Shown piece by piece: positions 5,146 to 11,423 of a stretch of DNA of 16,987 bases (position 1 is the first letter of the stretch; each line of letters opens with the position of its first letter). This DNA is from CAZTCJ01 sp964612085. Its GTDB lineage: Bacteria; Pseudomonadota; Alphaproteobacteria; JAJFIK01. Position numbers and translations under genes: made by a program. Below the pieces are notes generated by a model. That model searched no databases and was not told the origin of the DNA. It saw only the letters and a list, made by a program, of their open reading frames with translations. The stretch lies in the NCBI GenBank assembly GCA_964612085.1, contig CAZTCJ010000078.1:1-16987 (forward strand), given 5' to 3'.

Positions 5146-6628
5146 CGGTTTTCTCCTCCAAACCGGCCCACAGGCGCATGGTGGCGTAAGACCGCCAGGG
5201 GCCCCATGTTTCGGACCGCTCGCTTAGGGCTTTCTTTCCGCTGGCGGACAGGTCCATGCCGAGTGCTTTCAGAACGCCCAGATCGGTTGCCGGAAAGGCA
5301 TCCGGTTCGCCCAGGCCCCGCATGGCGATATACTGCGCCGTCCACGGACCGATGCCGGGGAGTGCCGTGAAAATCTTTGCGCACTCCTCAAGCGTGCGGG
5401 GCGGGTGACCGGCAAGCGGGCCGTCCGTGAACGCATGGGCGAGCGCCTGGAGCGTTTCGATCCGCTTACCCGTCAGTCCAAGGCCGGAGAGATCGCCGTC
5501 CAGGATCACTTCAGGGGTCGGGAACAGGCAGGTCACGCCCGGGATCAGATCCTGAAGCTCTGCCGGGAGCGGTGTTCCGAAGCGTTCCACGATGCGCGCG
5601 GTCAAGGTGGCCGCGCCTTTGACGCTCACCTGCTGGCCGACCACGGCCCTGACCGCGATCTCGAACAGGGACCAGGCGCCGGGCACCCGGATGCCTGGGC
5701 GGCGTGCGATCTGATCCGCGAAGCCCGGATCGCGGGCCAGATCCCCATCGATCGCGGTACTGTCCGCATCCAGATCGAACAGGCGGCGCAAGCGCCCGGC
5801 GACACTGCGTAAGGTGCCGGCGGAGGGCAGGGCAAGCCGGGCGATCAGGCGATTGCGGGCCCCGTCAGCGCGGATCAGCACAAGGCCCGGTCCGGCGGGC
5901 GTGCCGATGCTGCGGGCGTAGAGTGTGCCGTCCCCCATCTCCATGCCCTGGATCGCCCGGGTACTCAAGAAGCGGAGCATCTGATCGGCGTCAAAAGGCG
6001 GGCGATAGGGCAGGGTGATGGCACAAGGCAGGCCGCTTGCCTGTGCGATGTCGAAATCATCCGCCTGCGGTTTTTGACGGCGGATCTCCGTCGGGGCCTG
6101 ACGAAAGGCTTGCGAAAACGCGTCGTTGAACCGGCGCAGGGACTGGAAACCGGCCGCCGCCGCCACCTCCGTCATGGGCAAATCGCTCGTCTCAATGAGC
6201 CGTTTGGCCAGATGCAGCCGTTGGGTCTGGGCGATGGCTTTCGGCGCAGCCCCCAAATGGGTGACGAACAGGCGGCGCAGATGGCGCGGTCCGATGCCGA
6301 GCCGGGCGCTCAGGTCCTCCACCGAACCGGTGTCGAGCGCGCCTTCCTCGATCAGACGAAGCGCGCGGGTGACGGTCGCTTCCGTGCCGGTCCAGGCCGG
6401 GCTGCCGGGGGCCGCTTCCGGACGGCAGCGCCGGCAGGGCCGGAAGCCCGCGCCTTCCGCCGCGGCGGCCGAGGGCGCAAACGTGCAATTGGCGCGTTTC
6501 GGTTTCGGGGCCGGGCAGACCGGGCGGCAATAGATGCCCGTGGAGCGCACGCAGGTGAAAAAGGCGCCGTCGAACCGGGCGTCGCGGCGCATCATGGCGT
6601 CAAAGCATATGGTGGGGTCCAACATCAT
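5138..6628 (-). CDS. alkA: Ada N-domain / AraC HTH / AlkA glycosylase fusion
   Basis: This 496-residue fusion serves adaptive-response regulation and base excision. Residues 1-75 are the Ada zinc domain: Cys34, Cys38, Cys65 and Cys68 have the C-x3-C-x26-C-x2-C spacing of Ada, with Cys34 the presumed acceptor of methyl groups from phosphotriesters. Residues about 83-184 are an AraC-type DNA-binding domain (LSARLGIGPRHLRRLF and VAAAAGFQSLRRFNDAF). The rest is 3-methyladenine DNA glycosylase: an AlkA N-domain and the HhH-GPD motif LPGIGPWTAQYIAMR (423-437) followed by catalytic Asp449 in PATDLGV. Methylation of Cys34 probably turns the protein into an activator of its own operon. Two ATGs occur side by side (6628 and 6625), with no clear ribosome site. 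The Ada methyltransferase domain is absent, being provided separately by ogt. Confidence 0.95.
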   Translation of the reverse strand: MMLDPTICFDAMMRRDARFDGAFFTCVRSTGIYCRPVCPAPKPKRANCTFAPSAAAAEGAGFRPCRRCRPEAAPGSPAWTGTEATVTRALRLIEEGALDTGSVEDLSARLGIGPRHLRRLFVTHLGAAPKAIAQTQRLHLAKRLIETSDLPMTEVAAAAGFQSLRRFNDAFSQAFRQAPTEIRRQKPQADDFDIAQASGLPCAITLPYRPPFDADQMLRFLSTRAIQGMEMGDGTLYARSIGTPAGPGLVLIRADGARNRLIARLALPSAGTLRSVAGRLRRLFDLDADSTAIDGDLARDPGFADQIARRPGIRVPGAWSLFEIAVRAVVGQQVSVKGAATLTARIVERFGTPLPAELQDLIPGVTCLFPTPEVILDGDLSGLGLTGKRIETLQALAHAFTDGPLAGHPPRTLEECAKIFTALPGIGPWTAQYIAMRGLGEPDAFPATDLGVLKALGMDLSASGKKALSERSETWGPWRSYATMRLWAGLEEKTDD

Positions 6629-6630
6629 GA

Positions 6631-6687
6631 CCCCTATATAGGGGCTGGCCGGACCCGGCGCTCGCCATTTTCGGACGTCGCTTTTTT
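6631..6687 (-). promoter_or_regulatory. Putative ada/alkA control region: palindrome and Ada-box-like site
   Basis: Two bases upstream of the ATG lies the perfect 14-bp palindrome CCCCTATATAGGGG (6631-6644); its central TATATA could be a -10 element whose start point would fall on the ATG, giving a leaderless message. No -35 element is visible, as expected for an activated promoter. About 54 nt upstream of that point, on the minus strand, AAAAAAGCGACG (6676-6687) resembles the E. coli Ada box core AAAGCGCA. Both assignments are tentative. Confidence 0.35.
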
Positions 6688-6699
6688 AGCAATGGCACC

Positions 6700-6773
6700 G
6701 CCGGCCCGCTCCCTCTTCCCGACCACCCCAAGGGTACCCTGAATTGGGTGGCCGGGAGGGGGAGCGGGCCGGC
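6700..6773. repeat. Large imperfect inverted repeat (long hairpin)
   Basis: A perfect 14-bp outer stem pairs 6700-6713 (GCCGGCCCGCTCCC) with 6760-6773. It continues inward with a bulge and mismatch (TCCCG/CGGGA; CCACCC/GGGTGG at 6723-6728 and 6746-6751) around the central palindrome AGGGTACCCT (6731-6740). Neither side carries a T-run in the correct place for an intrinsic terminator, so it may be a repeat element, a transcript 3'-end stabiliser or a protein-binding palindrome. It lies between the ada/alkA start and the stop of the sigma-54 regulator gene. Confidence 0.7.
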
Positions 6774-6783
6774 CAGGCAGGGC

Positions 6784-6803
6784 AATGATCCGTCAGGATC
6801 ATT
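6784..6803 (-). terminator. Hairpin just after the sigma-54 regulator gene
   Basis: AATGATCC and GGATCATT form a perfect 8-bp stem with a four-base loop, beginning 10 nt after the stop of the upstream minus-strand gene. There is no strong U tract, so it is a poor intrinsic terminator on its own; it may act with the larger hairpin at 6700-6773. Confidence 0.4.
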
Positions 6804-6813
6804 TGTGCAAAGG

Positions 6814-8259
6814 TTACTCCGCGGCCTGCATGAGTTTCGCCCAGTGCTGGCGCTTGCGGTAGATGGTGGACGGATTGATCCCGAGACAGGCGGCGGCCAT
6901 CACCACATTGCCCTGGCAGATGGCGACGGCCCGTTCGATCTCTTCTTTCTCCACGAGCCACAGGGGCCGGATGCTGTCCAGGCTGGCCAGATCCGTCGAG
7001 ATGTCCTGGGACGGGATCGCCTGTCCGAAGGCAGGCGCGGGGCGTTCGCCCTTGACCAGGGGCGGCAGCATATCCGGCTCCACCACATCGCCGTCATGGA
7101 GCACGACGATCCGCCGGATGACATTCTGCAATTCCCGCACATTGCCCGGCCAGTGATGGGCAAGCAGGGCGGCTTCCGTACCGGGAGCGAACTCCGCGAA
7201 ATGCTTGCCTTCTTCCCTGGCATAGAGATCGAGAAAGCGGTGGGCGATGAGCATGACGTCCTGCCCGCGCTCGCGCAAAGGCGGCAGGTGCACCGGCACC
7301 ACATTCAGACGGTAAAACAGATCCTCGCGCAGCAGGCCGTCCTGTACGGCCCGTTCCGGGTTCCGGTTCGTGGCGCAGATGAACCGGACGTCCACGGAAT
7401 GGCAGTCGCCGCCGCCCACGGGCTGCACGTCGCCCGTCTGAATAAAGCGCAGCAGCTTGGACTGGAGATTGATCTCCATTTCCCCCAGCTCGTCGAGGAA
7501 CAGGGTGCCCTTGTGCGCCCGGCGCGCCGCCCCGGCCCGGTCGCTGGTAGCGCCGGTAAAGGCGCCTTTCACATGGCCGAACAGTTCCGATTCCATCAGA
7601 TCCTTCGGGATGGCGCCGCAATTGAGCGCCACGAAGGGCCGTGTATCCCGGCCCGAGCGGGTGTGGATCGCATGGGCGACCACGTCCTTGCCCGTGCCGC
7701 TTTCGCCGGTGATGAAGACGCTGGCTTTGGAATGGGCCACCTTTTCGATCATCCGGTAGACCGCCTGCATGGGCGCGGACGCCCCGACCAGGCCGCAGAA
7801 CGCATCGCGCTTGTGGTCTTCCCGGATGGTTTCGATCTCGCGCTTCATCCGCCCGCTGTCGAGCGCCTCGGTCACCACCTTCAGTACGCGGGCCGGGCGG
7901 AACGGCTTGCCGATGAAGTCGATGGCCCCTTCGCGCATGGCCGAAACGGCGGTGTCCACCGTGGACTCGCCGGTGATGACAACGGTCGGCGGGGGATCCG
8001 GCAACTGACGGACGCGTTGCAGGACTTCGAAGCCGTGCATGTCCGGCAACTGAAGATCGAGCAGGATCATGTCCGGCAACGGGCCGCTCAGGGCCTCGAG
8101 GCCTTTCGTGCCCGTATCCGCATGGGCCACCCCGATTTCCCCGGCTTCCAGCGTGGCGCGCAGCAGCCGCGCGATGGACGGATCGTCCTCGATCAGCAAC
8201 ACGCACGGGGAAGGCGATGGCGGCGGGGGCGTTTGGGACATGGAGTTAGAAAAGGACAT
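6814..8259 (-). CDS. Sigma-54-dependent response regulator, LuxO/NtrC-like
   Basis: This 481-residue activator of sigma-54 promoters has all three domains. The receiver spans about residues 18-135, with acidic pocket Glu24/Asp25/Asp26, phospho-acceptor Asp68 (MILLDLQLPD) and Lys118. The AAA+ domain spans about 155-390, with Walker A TGESGTGK (184-191), the sigma-54 contact loop GAFTGA (232-237) and Walker B GTLFLDE (251-257). The Fis-type helix-turn-helix is near the C-terminus (AAACLGINPSTIYRKRQ, 455-471), which resembles LuxO. No histidine kinase is adjacent, so it is an orphan regulator here. The start is uncertain: ATG 8259 or ATG 8241, neither with a ribosome site, and the region is made of tandem repeats. 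The Pro-rich segment PPPPSPSP follows. Confidence 0.95.
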   Translation of the reverse strand: MSFSNSMSQTPPPPSPSPCVLLIEDDPSIARLLRATLEAGEIGVAHADTGTKGLEALSGPLPDMILLDLQLPDMHGFEVLQRVRQLPDPPPTVVITGESTVDTAVSAMREGAIDFIGKPFRPARVLKVVTEALDSGRMKREIETIREDHKRDAFCGLVGASAPMQAVYRMIEKVAHSKASVFITGESGTGKDVVAHAIHTRSGRDTRPFVALNCGAIPKDLMESELFGHVKGAFTGATSDRAGAARRAHKGTLFLDELGEMEINLQSKLLRFIQTGDVQPVGGGDCHSVDVRFICATNRNPERAVQDGLLREDLFYRLNVVPVHLPPLRERGQDVMLIAHRFLDLYAREEGKHFAEFAPGTEAALLAHHWPGNVRELQNVIRRIVVLHDGDVVEPDMLPPLVKGERPAPAFGQAIPSQDISTDLASLDSIRPLWLVEKEEIERAVAICQGNVVMAAACLGINPSTIYRKRQHWAKLMQAAE

Positions 8260-8300
8260 GGGATTCGGAAAAGGACATGGGAATTCAGAAAAGAGCAGGG
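8235..8300. repeat. Short tandem repeats across the start of the sigma-54 regulator gene
   Basis: Two near-identical units, AAAAGGACATGGGATTCGG (8250-8268, 19 bp) and AAAAGGACATGGGAATTCAG (8269-8288, 20 bp), are flanked by decayed partial units GGGACATGGAGTTAG (8235-8249) and AAAAGAGCAGGGACAGG (from 8289). On the minus strand each full unit offers an ATG, in different frames because the unit is not a multiple of three. Confidence 0.8.
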
Positions 8301-8508
8301 ACAGGCTGACGGATCCTGCAATGCGAATTGCGAATCACTCTCGGCATGACGAAAGGCTAGGCATGTGCGCGAGGCAGGGCAAGCCGCATGTTGCCTGTCT
8401 CAAATGCGCCTGTGGATAGGGCGGGGACAAACCCAAAAATCCAAGGAAACCCCTGGCGTCCGGCCATTCATCTTGCGTTCAGCTTGGCACGGTCACTCTC
8501 AAATTACG

Positions 8509-8523
8509 TTAAGGCCGCGTTAA
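8509..8523 (+). promoter_or_regulatory. CtrA binding site (TTAA-N7-TTAA)
   Basis: TTAA-GGCCGCG-TTAA is a perfect match to the full CtrA box. It ends 25 nt before the ATG at 8549. A -35-like TTGGCA (8484-8489) with an ordinary spacer would place the -10 element on the first half-site, which would make CtrA a repressor; this promoter call is weak. A third TTAA at 8533-8536 runs into the ribosome site. Confidence 0.6.
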
Positions 8524-8548
8524 AAGTTGAGATTAAGGAGTTTGCGTA

Positions 8549-9118
8549 ATGACGGAAGCCGGCACCAGATTTGCCGCACTGATCACAGGGTTGGCCGCCT
8601 GTGTCTTGATGATGTCTCTGATCAGTGCAAGCACGGCTTACGCCGATGGCGTGCGCCAAGCCACTGAAAATCAGGGTGAAGCGATCAAACTTGCCGGCGC
8701 TGATCCGTATTATGAACGTGATCGCCGCAGGGATCGCCGCCGCGACCGCCGCCGCCGCAGGCGTGATCGGTATGACGACCGGGATCTGGATTTCGGTGTG
8801 TTCATCGGGCCGGACAGGTTCGGCCTGTTCCTGTCGGACCGGGACTATCGCCGGTTCCGCCGGGGTCCGCGCCGGGATTATTTCTACCGTGATTTTCGGG
8901 ACCGCCGGTATTACGGACGCTATCGCAATTTCTATCCCCGGGAAGGCCATTGGTATGTGAAGCGCCGCCATCGCGGCCGCCGCTTCCGCGGATGCCATCC
9001 CGTCTTCAAGCGCGGGTTCCACAACGGATACCGCGTCTTGATCCGGGGACGAATGTGTTACCGCAACGGACGCGGCTTTGTTGTGCGCGGAAGCCGCAGG
9101 ATCGTCCGCCGGTACTAG
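8549..9118 (+). CDS. Arg-rich exported protein of unknown function
   Basis: This 189-residue protein has a Sec signal peptide: hydrophobic core about residues 8-28, likely cleavage after STAYA at about 32. The mature part is extraordinary in composition: about 48 of some 157 residues are Arg, with many Tyr, Asp, Gly and Phe. An Arg/Asp repeat block (DRRRDRRRDRRRRRRD, about 57-72) is followed by a segment FGVFIGPDRFGLFL and Tyr/Arg-rich repeats. Two Cys residues lie in the C-terminal part (GCHPVF and RMCYR). GGAG at 8537-8540 precedes the ATG. I recognise no family beyond resemblance to other basic, low-complexity exported proteins of alphaproteobacteria; binding to acidic envelope polymers or nucleic acid is possible but speculative. 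A CtrA box upstream suggests cell-cycle control. Confidence 0.8.
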   Translation: MTEAGTRFAALITGLAACVLMMSLISASTAYADGVRQATENQGEAIKLAGADPYYERDRRRDRRRDRRRRRRDRYDDRDLDFGVFIGPDRFGLFLSDRDYRRFRRGPRRDYFYRDFRDRRYYGRYRNFYPREGHWYVKRRHRGRRFRGCHPVFKRGFHNGYRVLIRGRMCYRNGRGFVVRGSRRIVRRY

Positions 9119-9132
9119 AGACAACGCCGAGC

Positions 9133-9210
9133 CAACCCCGCCTCGAGGGGCCCCGCCTCGGGGGTTGTTGGGCACGCCGCGCCGGCCGACCCGGAACGGC
9201 GTGCCCTTTT
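9133..9210 (+). terminator. Double-hairpin intrinsic terminator after the Arg-rich gene
   Basis: A first hairpin pairs CAACCCCG (9133-9140) with CGGGGGTTG (9159-9167, one G bulged). A second pairs GGGCACGCCG (9170-9179) perfectly with CGGCGTGCCC (9197-9206) and is followed by TTTT and more pyrimidines. The second is a convincing rho-independent terminator for the gene ending at 9118. Confidence 0.85.
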
Positions 9211-9297
9211 CCCTTCCCGCCCCTGAACGGGAGGGGGGAGCCCAAGACAAAGGTCACTCACCTGTGATGAACGGGTGTCTGGCCAAACCGATCCGGC

Positions 9298-9451
9298 GGG
9301 ACCACATGCAGGTGGTCCCCCTCGCCGAGGCCGCAGCCCTCCCCCCTTCCCCCTTATGCGGCCTCGGCACCTTTTCCGCGGGTCCGGTGCTGCCCCCTCC
9401 AGCCGGACCCGCGATTTCTGCCGGGCTTCCGCCTCAAATCCCCAAAAGGGG
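9298..9451. other. Array of strong hairpins in a gene-free region
   Basis: The 434 bases between the Arg-rich gene and the Crp/Fnr gene hold no credible coding frame. After the terminator come four more inverted repeats: GGGACCAC/GTGGTCCC (9298-9305/9312-9319); GCCGAGGCCGCA/TGCGGCCTCGGC (9324-9335/9357-9368, 12 bp perfect, with a 21-nt mostly pyrimidine loop); CGCGGGTCCGG/CCGGACCCGCG (9377-9387/9403-9413, 11 bp perfect, C-rich loop); and CCCC-AAAA-GGGG (9440-9451). A CCTTTTCC follows the second. Their position between convergent genes fits transcription-end signals, but the number and strength exceed need. Confidence 0.7.
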
Positions 9452-9552
9452 GCGTTTCAGAAGAGAGCGTGTGCCGCATCGCGCAGGCGTGGGAAACCAT
9501 CCGCCGTCCAATGGGCCAGCGGGCACAGGGTCAGAATGAACGGAAAGGCGCT

Positions 9553-10383
9553 TTACTCTTCGGGCTCTTTGACCGCGGTCCGGTCGGCCAGCATCTGCAG
9601 GCGCTCCAGCTCGCGGATATAGAGCGTCTTGGTCTTGCGCTCGGTGATGCCCGCCTGTTGAAGCTGGCTCAGGACCCGCGCCACGGTCTCGCGCGTGGTG
9701 CTCGCTTTACTGGCGATCTGCGCCTGGGTGGGCAGGGGATAGATGAGCCAGGATTCGGGGCGCACCGGATCGGGCCGCACCAGTTTCAAGAGTTCCGAAT
9801 AGACCCGCTGATAGGCGCTCAAGGTGGCCAGATCCATGATCCGCTCATCGCAGTCGCGGATGATTTTCGCCAGCTTGCGCATCACCCGCATGGCGATCTG
9901 GGGATGCTCCATCACCAAAGCCTGGAAGGCTTCGGGCTCGACGGCGGCGAGCTTGCAGGCGGTCTGGGCGACGATGGTGGCCGAGCGTTCCCGTCCGTCG
10001 ATGGCCGACATCTCGCCGAAATAATCGCCCGGTTCCACGATGCCATAGGCCACCGCGCGGCCGGACAGGGAGTAGTTCATCACCTGCACCCGGCCTTCGA
10101 CCATGAAGAAGGCATGCTTGCTGGCGGAATCGCGGTTGAGGATTTCGTCGCCCGATTTGGCGGTCAGCCACAGGCAGGTCTGCGCCAGGGAGCGGCGTTG
10201 ATCCGACGTCAGACAATCGAGCAGGGCAACGCCGTCGAGAGAGCCGGGTTCATTGACCCGCTGCAGATGCATGAAATCGCGATCCCGGCGCGGCTGTGAG
10301 TGTCCGGCCGCCGAAGCGCCGTTGTCGTCAACCATAATGTCCGTATCCGATGGCATGATGTCTCTCGCGTCCTGTTGTGTCAT
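9553..10383 (-). CDS. Crp/Fnr family transcriptional regulator
   Basis: This 276-residue regulator has a cyclic-nucleotide-binding fold (about residues 52-165), whose phosphate-binding cassette reads FGEMSAIDGRERSATIVA (122-139). It keeps the Gly-Glu and Arg-Ser residues that bind cAMP in CRP, so it may sense a cyclic nucleotide. A long dimer helix follows, then a winged helix (PTQAQIASKASTTRETVARVLSQL, about 218-241) with recognition residues RETVAR as in CRP. There is no N-terminal cysteine cluster, so it is not an oxygen-sensing FNR. The N-terminus carries about 45 extra, polar residues. The start is uncertain: ATG 10383, 10356, 10335 and 10272 are all in frame, none with a good ribosome site; the longest is given. 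Confidence 0.9.
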   Translation of the reverse strand: MTQQDARDIMPSDTDIMVDDNGASAAGHSQPRRDRDFMHLQRVNEPGSLDGVALLDCLTSDQRRSLAQTCLWLTAKSGDEILNRDSASKHAFFMVEGRVQVMNYSLSGRAVAYGIVEPGDYFGEMSAIDGRERSATIVAQTACKLAAVEPEAFQALVMEHPQIAMRVMRKLAKIIRDCDERIMDLATLSAYQRVYSELLKLVRPDPVRPESWLIYPLPTQAQIASKASTTRETVARVLSQLQQAGITERKTKTLYIRELERLQMLADRTAVKEPEE

Positions 10384-10497
10384 CGGAGGTTCTCATCAGC
10401 CGGTCTTATCGGCCGCTGATCCGCTGCCTGCCTCGCCGCCTCTGTCTTGTTCAAAAGCCGGGCCGCTGCCCAAGCTCGCCCATTTACGACCTTACCG

Positions 10498-10511
10498 TGT
10501 TTTCCAAAACA
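10498..10511. promoter_or_regulatory. Palindrome upstream of the Crp/Fnr gene
   Basis: TGTTTT-CC-AAAACA is a perfect inverted repeat in the 238-nt gap between the Crp/Fnr gene and the upstream SDR gene. It could be an operator, but it is unlike the CRP consensus (TGTGA-N6-TCACA). Nothing else clear is visible in this gap. Confidence 0.25.
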
Positions 10512-10621
10512 TGACCATCGCCATGGCATCGGATATTCGCGGATCTGTCCTCTTAACGATCTGTCATCTGCATAAACGGTCCGGGACGCGTTTTGCTGTC
10601 GTTCGCGCGCTCGCTTGGCCC

Positions 10622-11392
10622 TCAGGCAATCGTCTGTCCGCCATCGATTACGATGCCCTGGCCGGTCATGAAGGCCCCGGCCTTCGAGGCCATGAGCACG
10701 GCGGCGCCGGCAATCTCGTCCGGCATGCCGATGCGCTTCAAGGGCGCGGTCGAGGTGGCGCTCGCCAGGATCTCCTCGTTTTCCCAAAGCGCGCGGGCCA
10801 TGTCGGTTTTGATCAGGCCTGGGGCGATCGCGTTAACGCGGATATTGTGCGGTCCGTATTCGACGGCGAGATTGCGGGCAAGCTGAAAATCAGCGGCCTT
10901 CGAGATCGCGTAAACGCCCAGAAGCTCCGATCCCCGCAAGCCCCCGATCGATGAGATGATGATGATGGAGCCGTCCCGGCGCTCGCGCATCTGGGGCAGC
11001 ACCATGTTGCACAGCCAGAAATTGCTCCGGACATTGCAGTTCATGATCTTGTCGAAGGCGTCGTCCGGGCAGTCGAGGGACGGGCCGAAATACGGGTTTA
11101 CGGCGGCATTGCAGACCAGAACATCGACCTGGCCCCATTGGGCCATGGTGCGGTCCACCAGCGCCTGAAGCTGTTCCTTGTAGGAAATGTTGCAGGGAAC
11201 GGCGATGGCGCGCGTTTCCCCTGGAAAATCCGCATTGATCTCGGCGGCGGTGGCGTCGCAGGCATCGGCCTTGCGGCTCGATATCACCACGCGCGCGCCA
11301 TGCTCGGCCATGCGGTGGGCAATGGCCTTGCCGATGCCGCGGGACGAGCCCGTTACGATGGCCGTCTTGCCGGTGAGATCGAACAAACTCAT
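10622..11392 (-). CDS. Short-chain dehydrogenase/reductase (SDR)
   Basis: This 256-residue classical SDR is an NAD(P)-dependent oxidoreductase of the Rossmann fold. It shows the nucleotide-binding motif TGSSRGIG (residues 14-21), the CNAAV motif (94-98), active-site serines in IISSIGG (Ser147/148), catalytic YAISK (Tyr161 and Lys165) and VNAIAPGLIKTDM (186-198). An Arg after the glycine-rich motif and Arg40 at the end of beta-2 (VVISSRK) suggest NADPH preference. The substrate cannot be deduced; the sequence recalls DHRS4-like and 3-oxoacyl reductase-like members. The ATG at 11392 is used because the longer frame needs a TTG start; GGAAAG lies about 8 nt upstream. It is transcribed toward the Crp/Fnr gene, 238 nt away, and divergently from the OmpA lipoprotein gene. 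Confidence 0.93.
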   Translation of the reverse strand: MSLFDLTGKTAIVTGSSRGIGKAIAHRMAEHGARVVISSRKADACDATAAEINADFPGETRAIAVPCNISYKEQLQALVDRTMAQWGQVDVLVCNAAVNPYFGPSLDCPDDAFDKIMNCNVRSNFWLCNMVLPQMRERRDGSIIIISSIGGLRGSELLGVYAISKAADFQLARNLAVEYGPHNIRVNAIAPGLIKTDMARALWENEEILASATSTAPLKRIGMPDEIAGAAVLMASKAGAFMTGQGIVIDGGQTIA

Positions 11393-11423
11393 GGGCCGTC
11401 TTTCCAAACTGTGTGTGACCGTT

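Noticed and set aside
6748..8349. 533-residue open frame on the plus strand
   Set aside because: It is antisense to the sigma-54 regulator, whose domains are unmistakable; the frame also crosses the hairpin region.
8485..8500. Possible sigma-54 promoter (TGGCAC) upstream of the Arg-rich gene
   Set aside because: The -24-like part is present, but the required GC of the -12 element is absent at the correct spacing.
9078..9622. Open frames of 115 and 153 residues on the plus strand
   Set aside because: They cover the terminator and hairpin array, are Pro/Arg rich without motif, and have no ribosome site.
9469..10299. 276-residue plus-strand frame opposite the Crp/Fnr gene
   Set aside because: It is the antisense shadow of a clear cyclic-nucleotide-binding and winged-helix protein.
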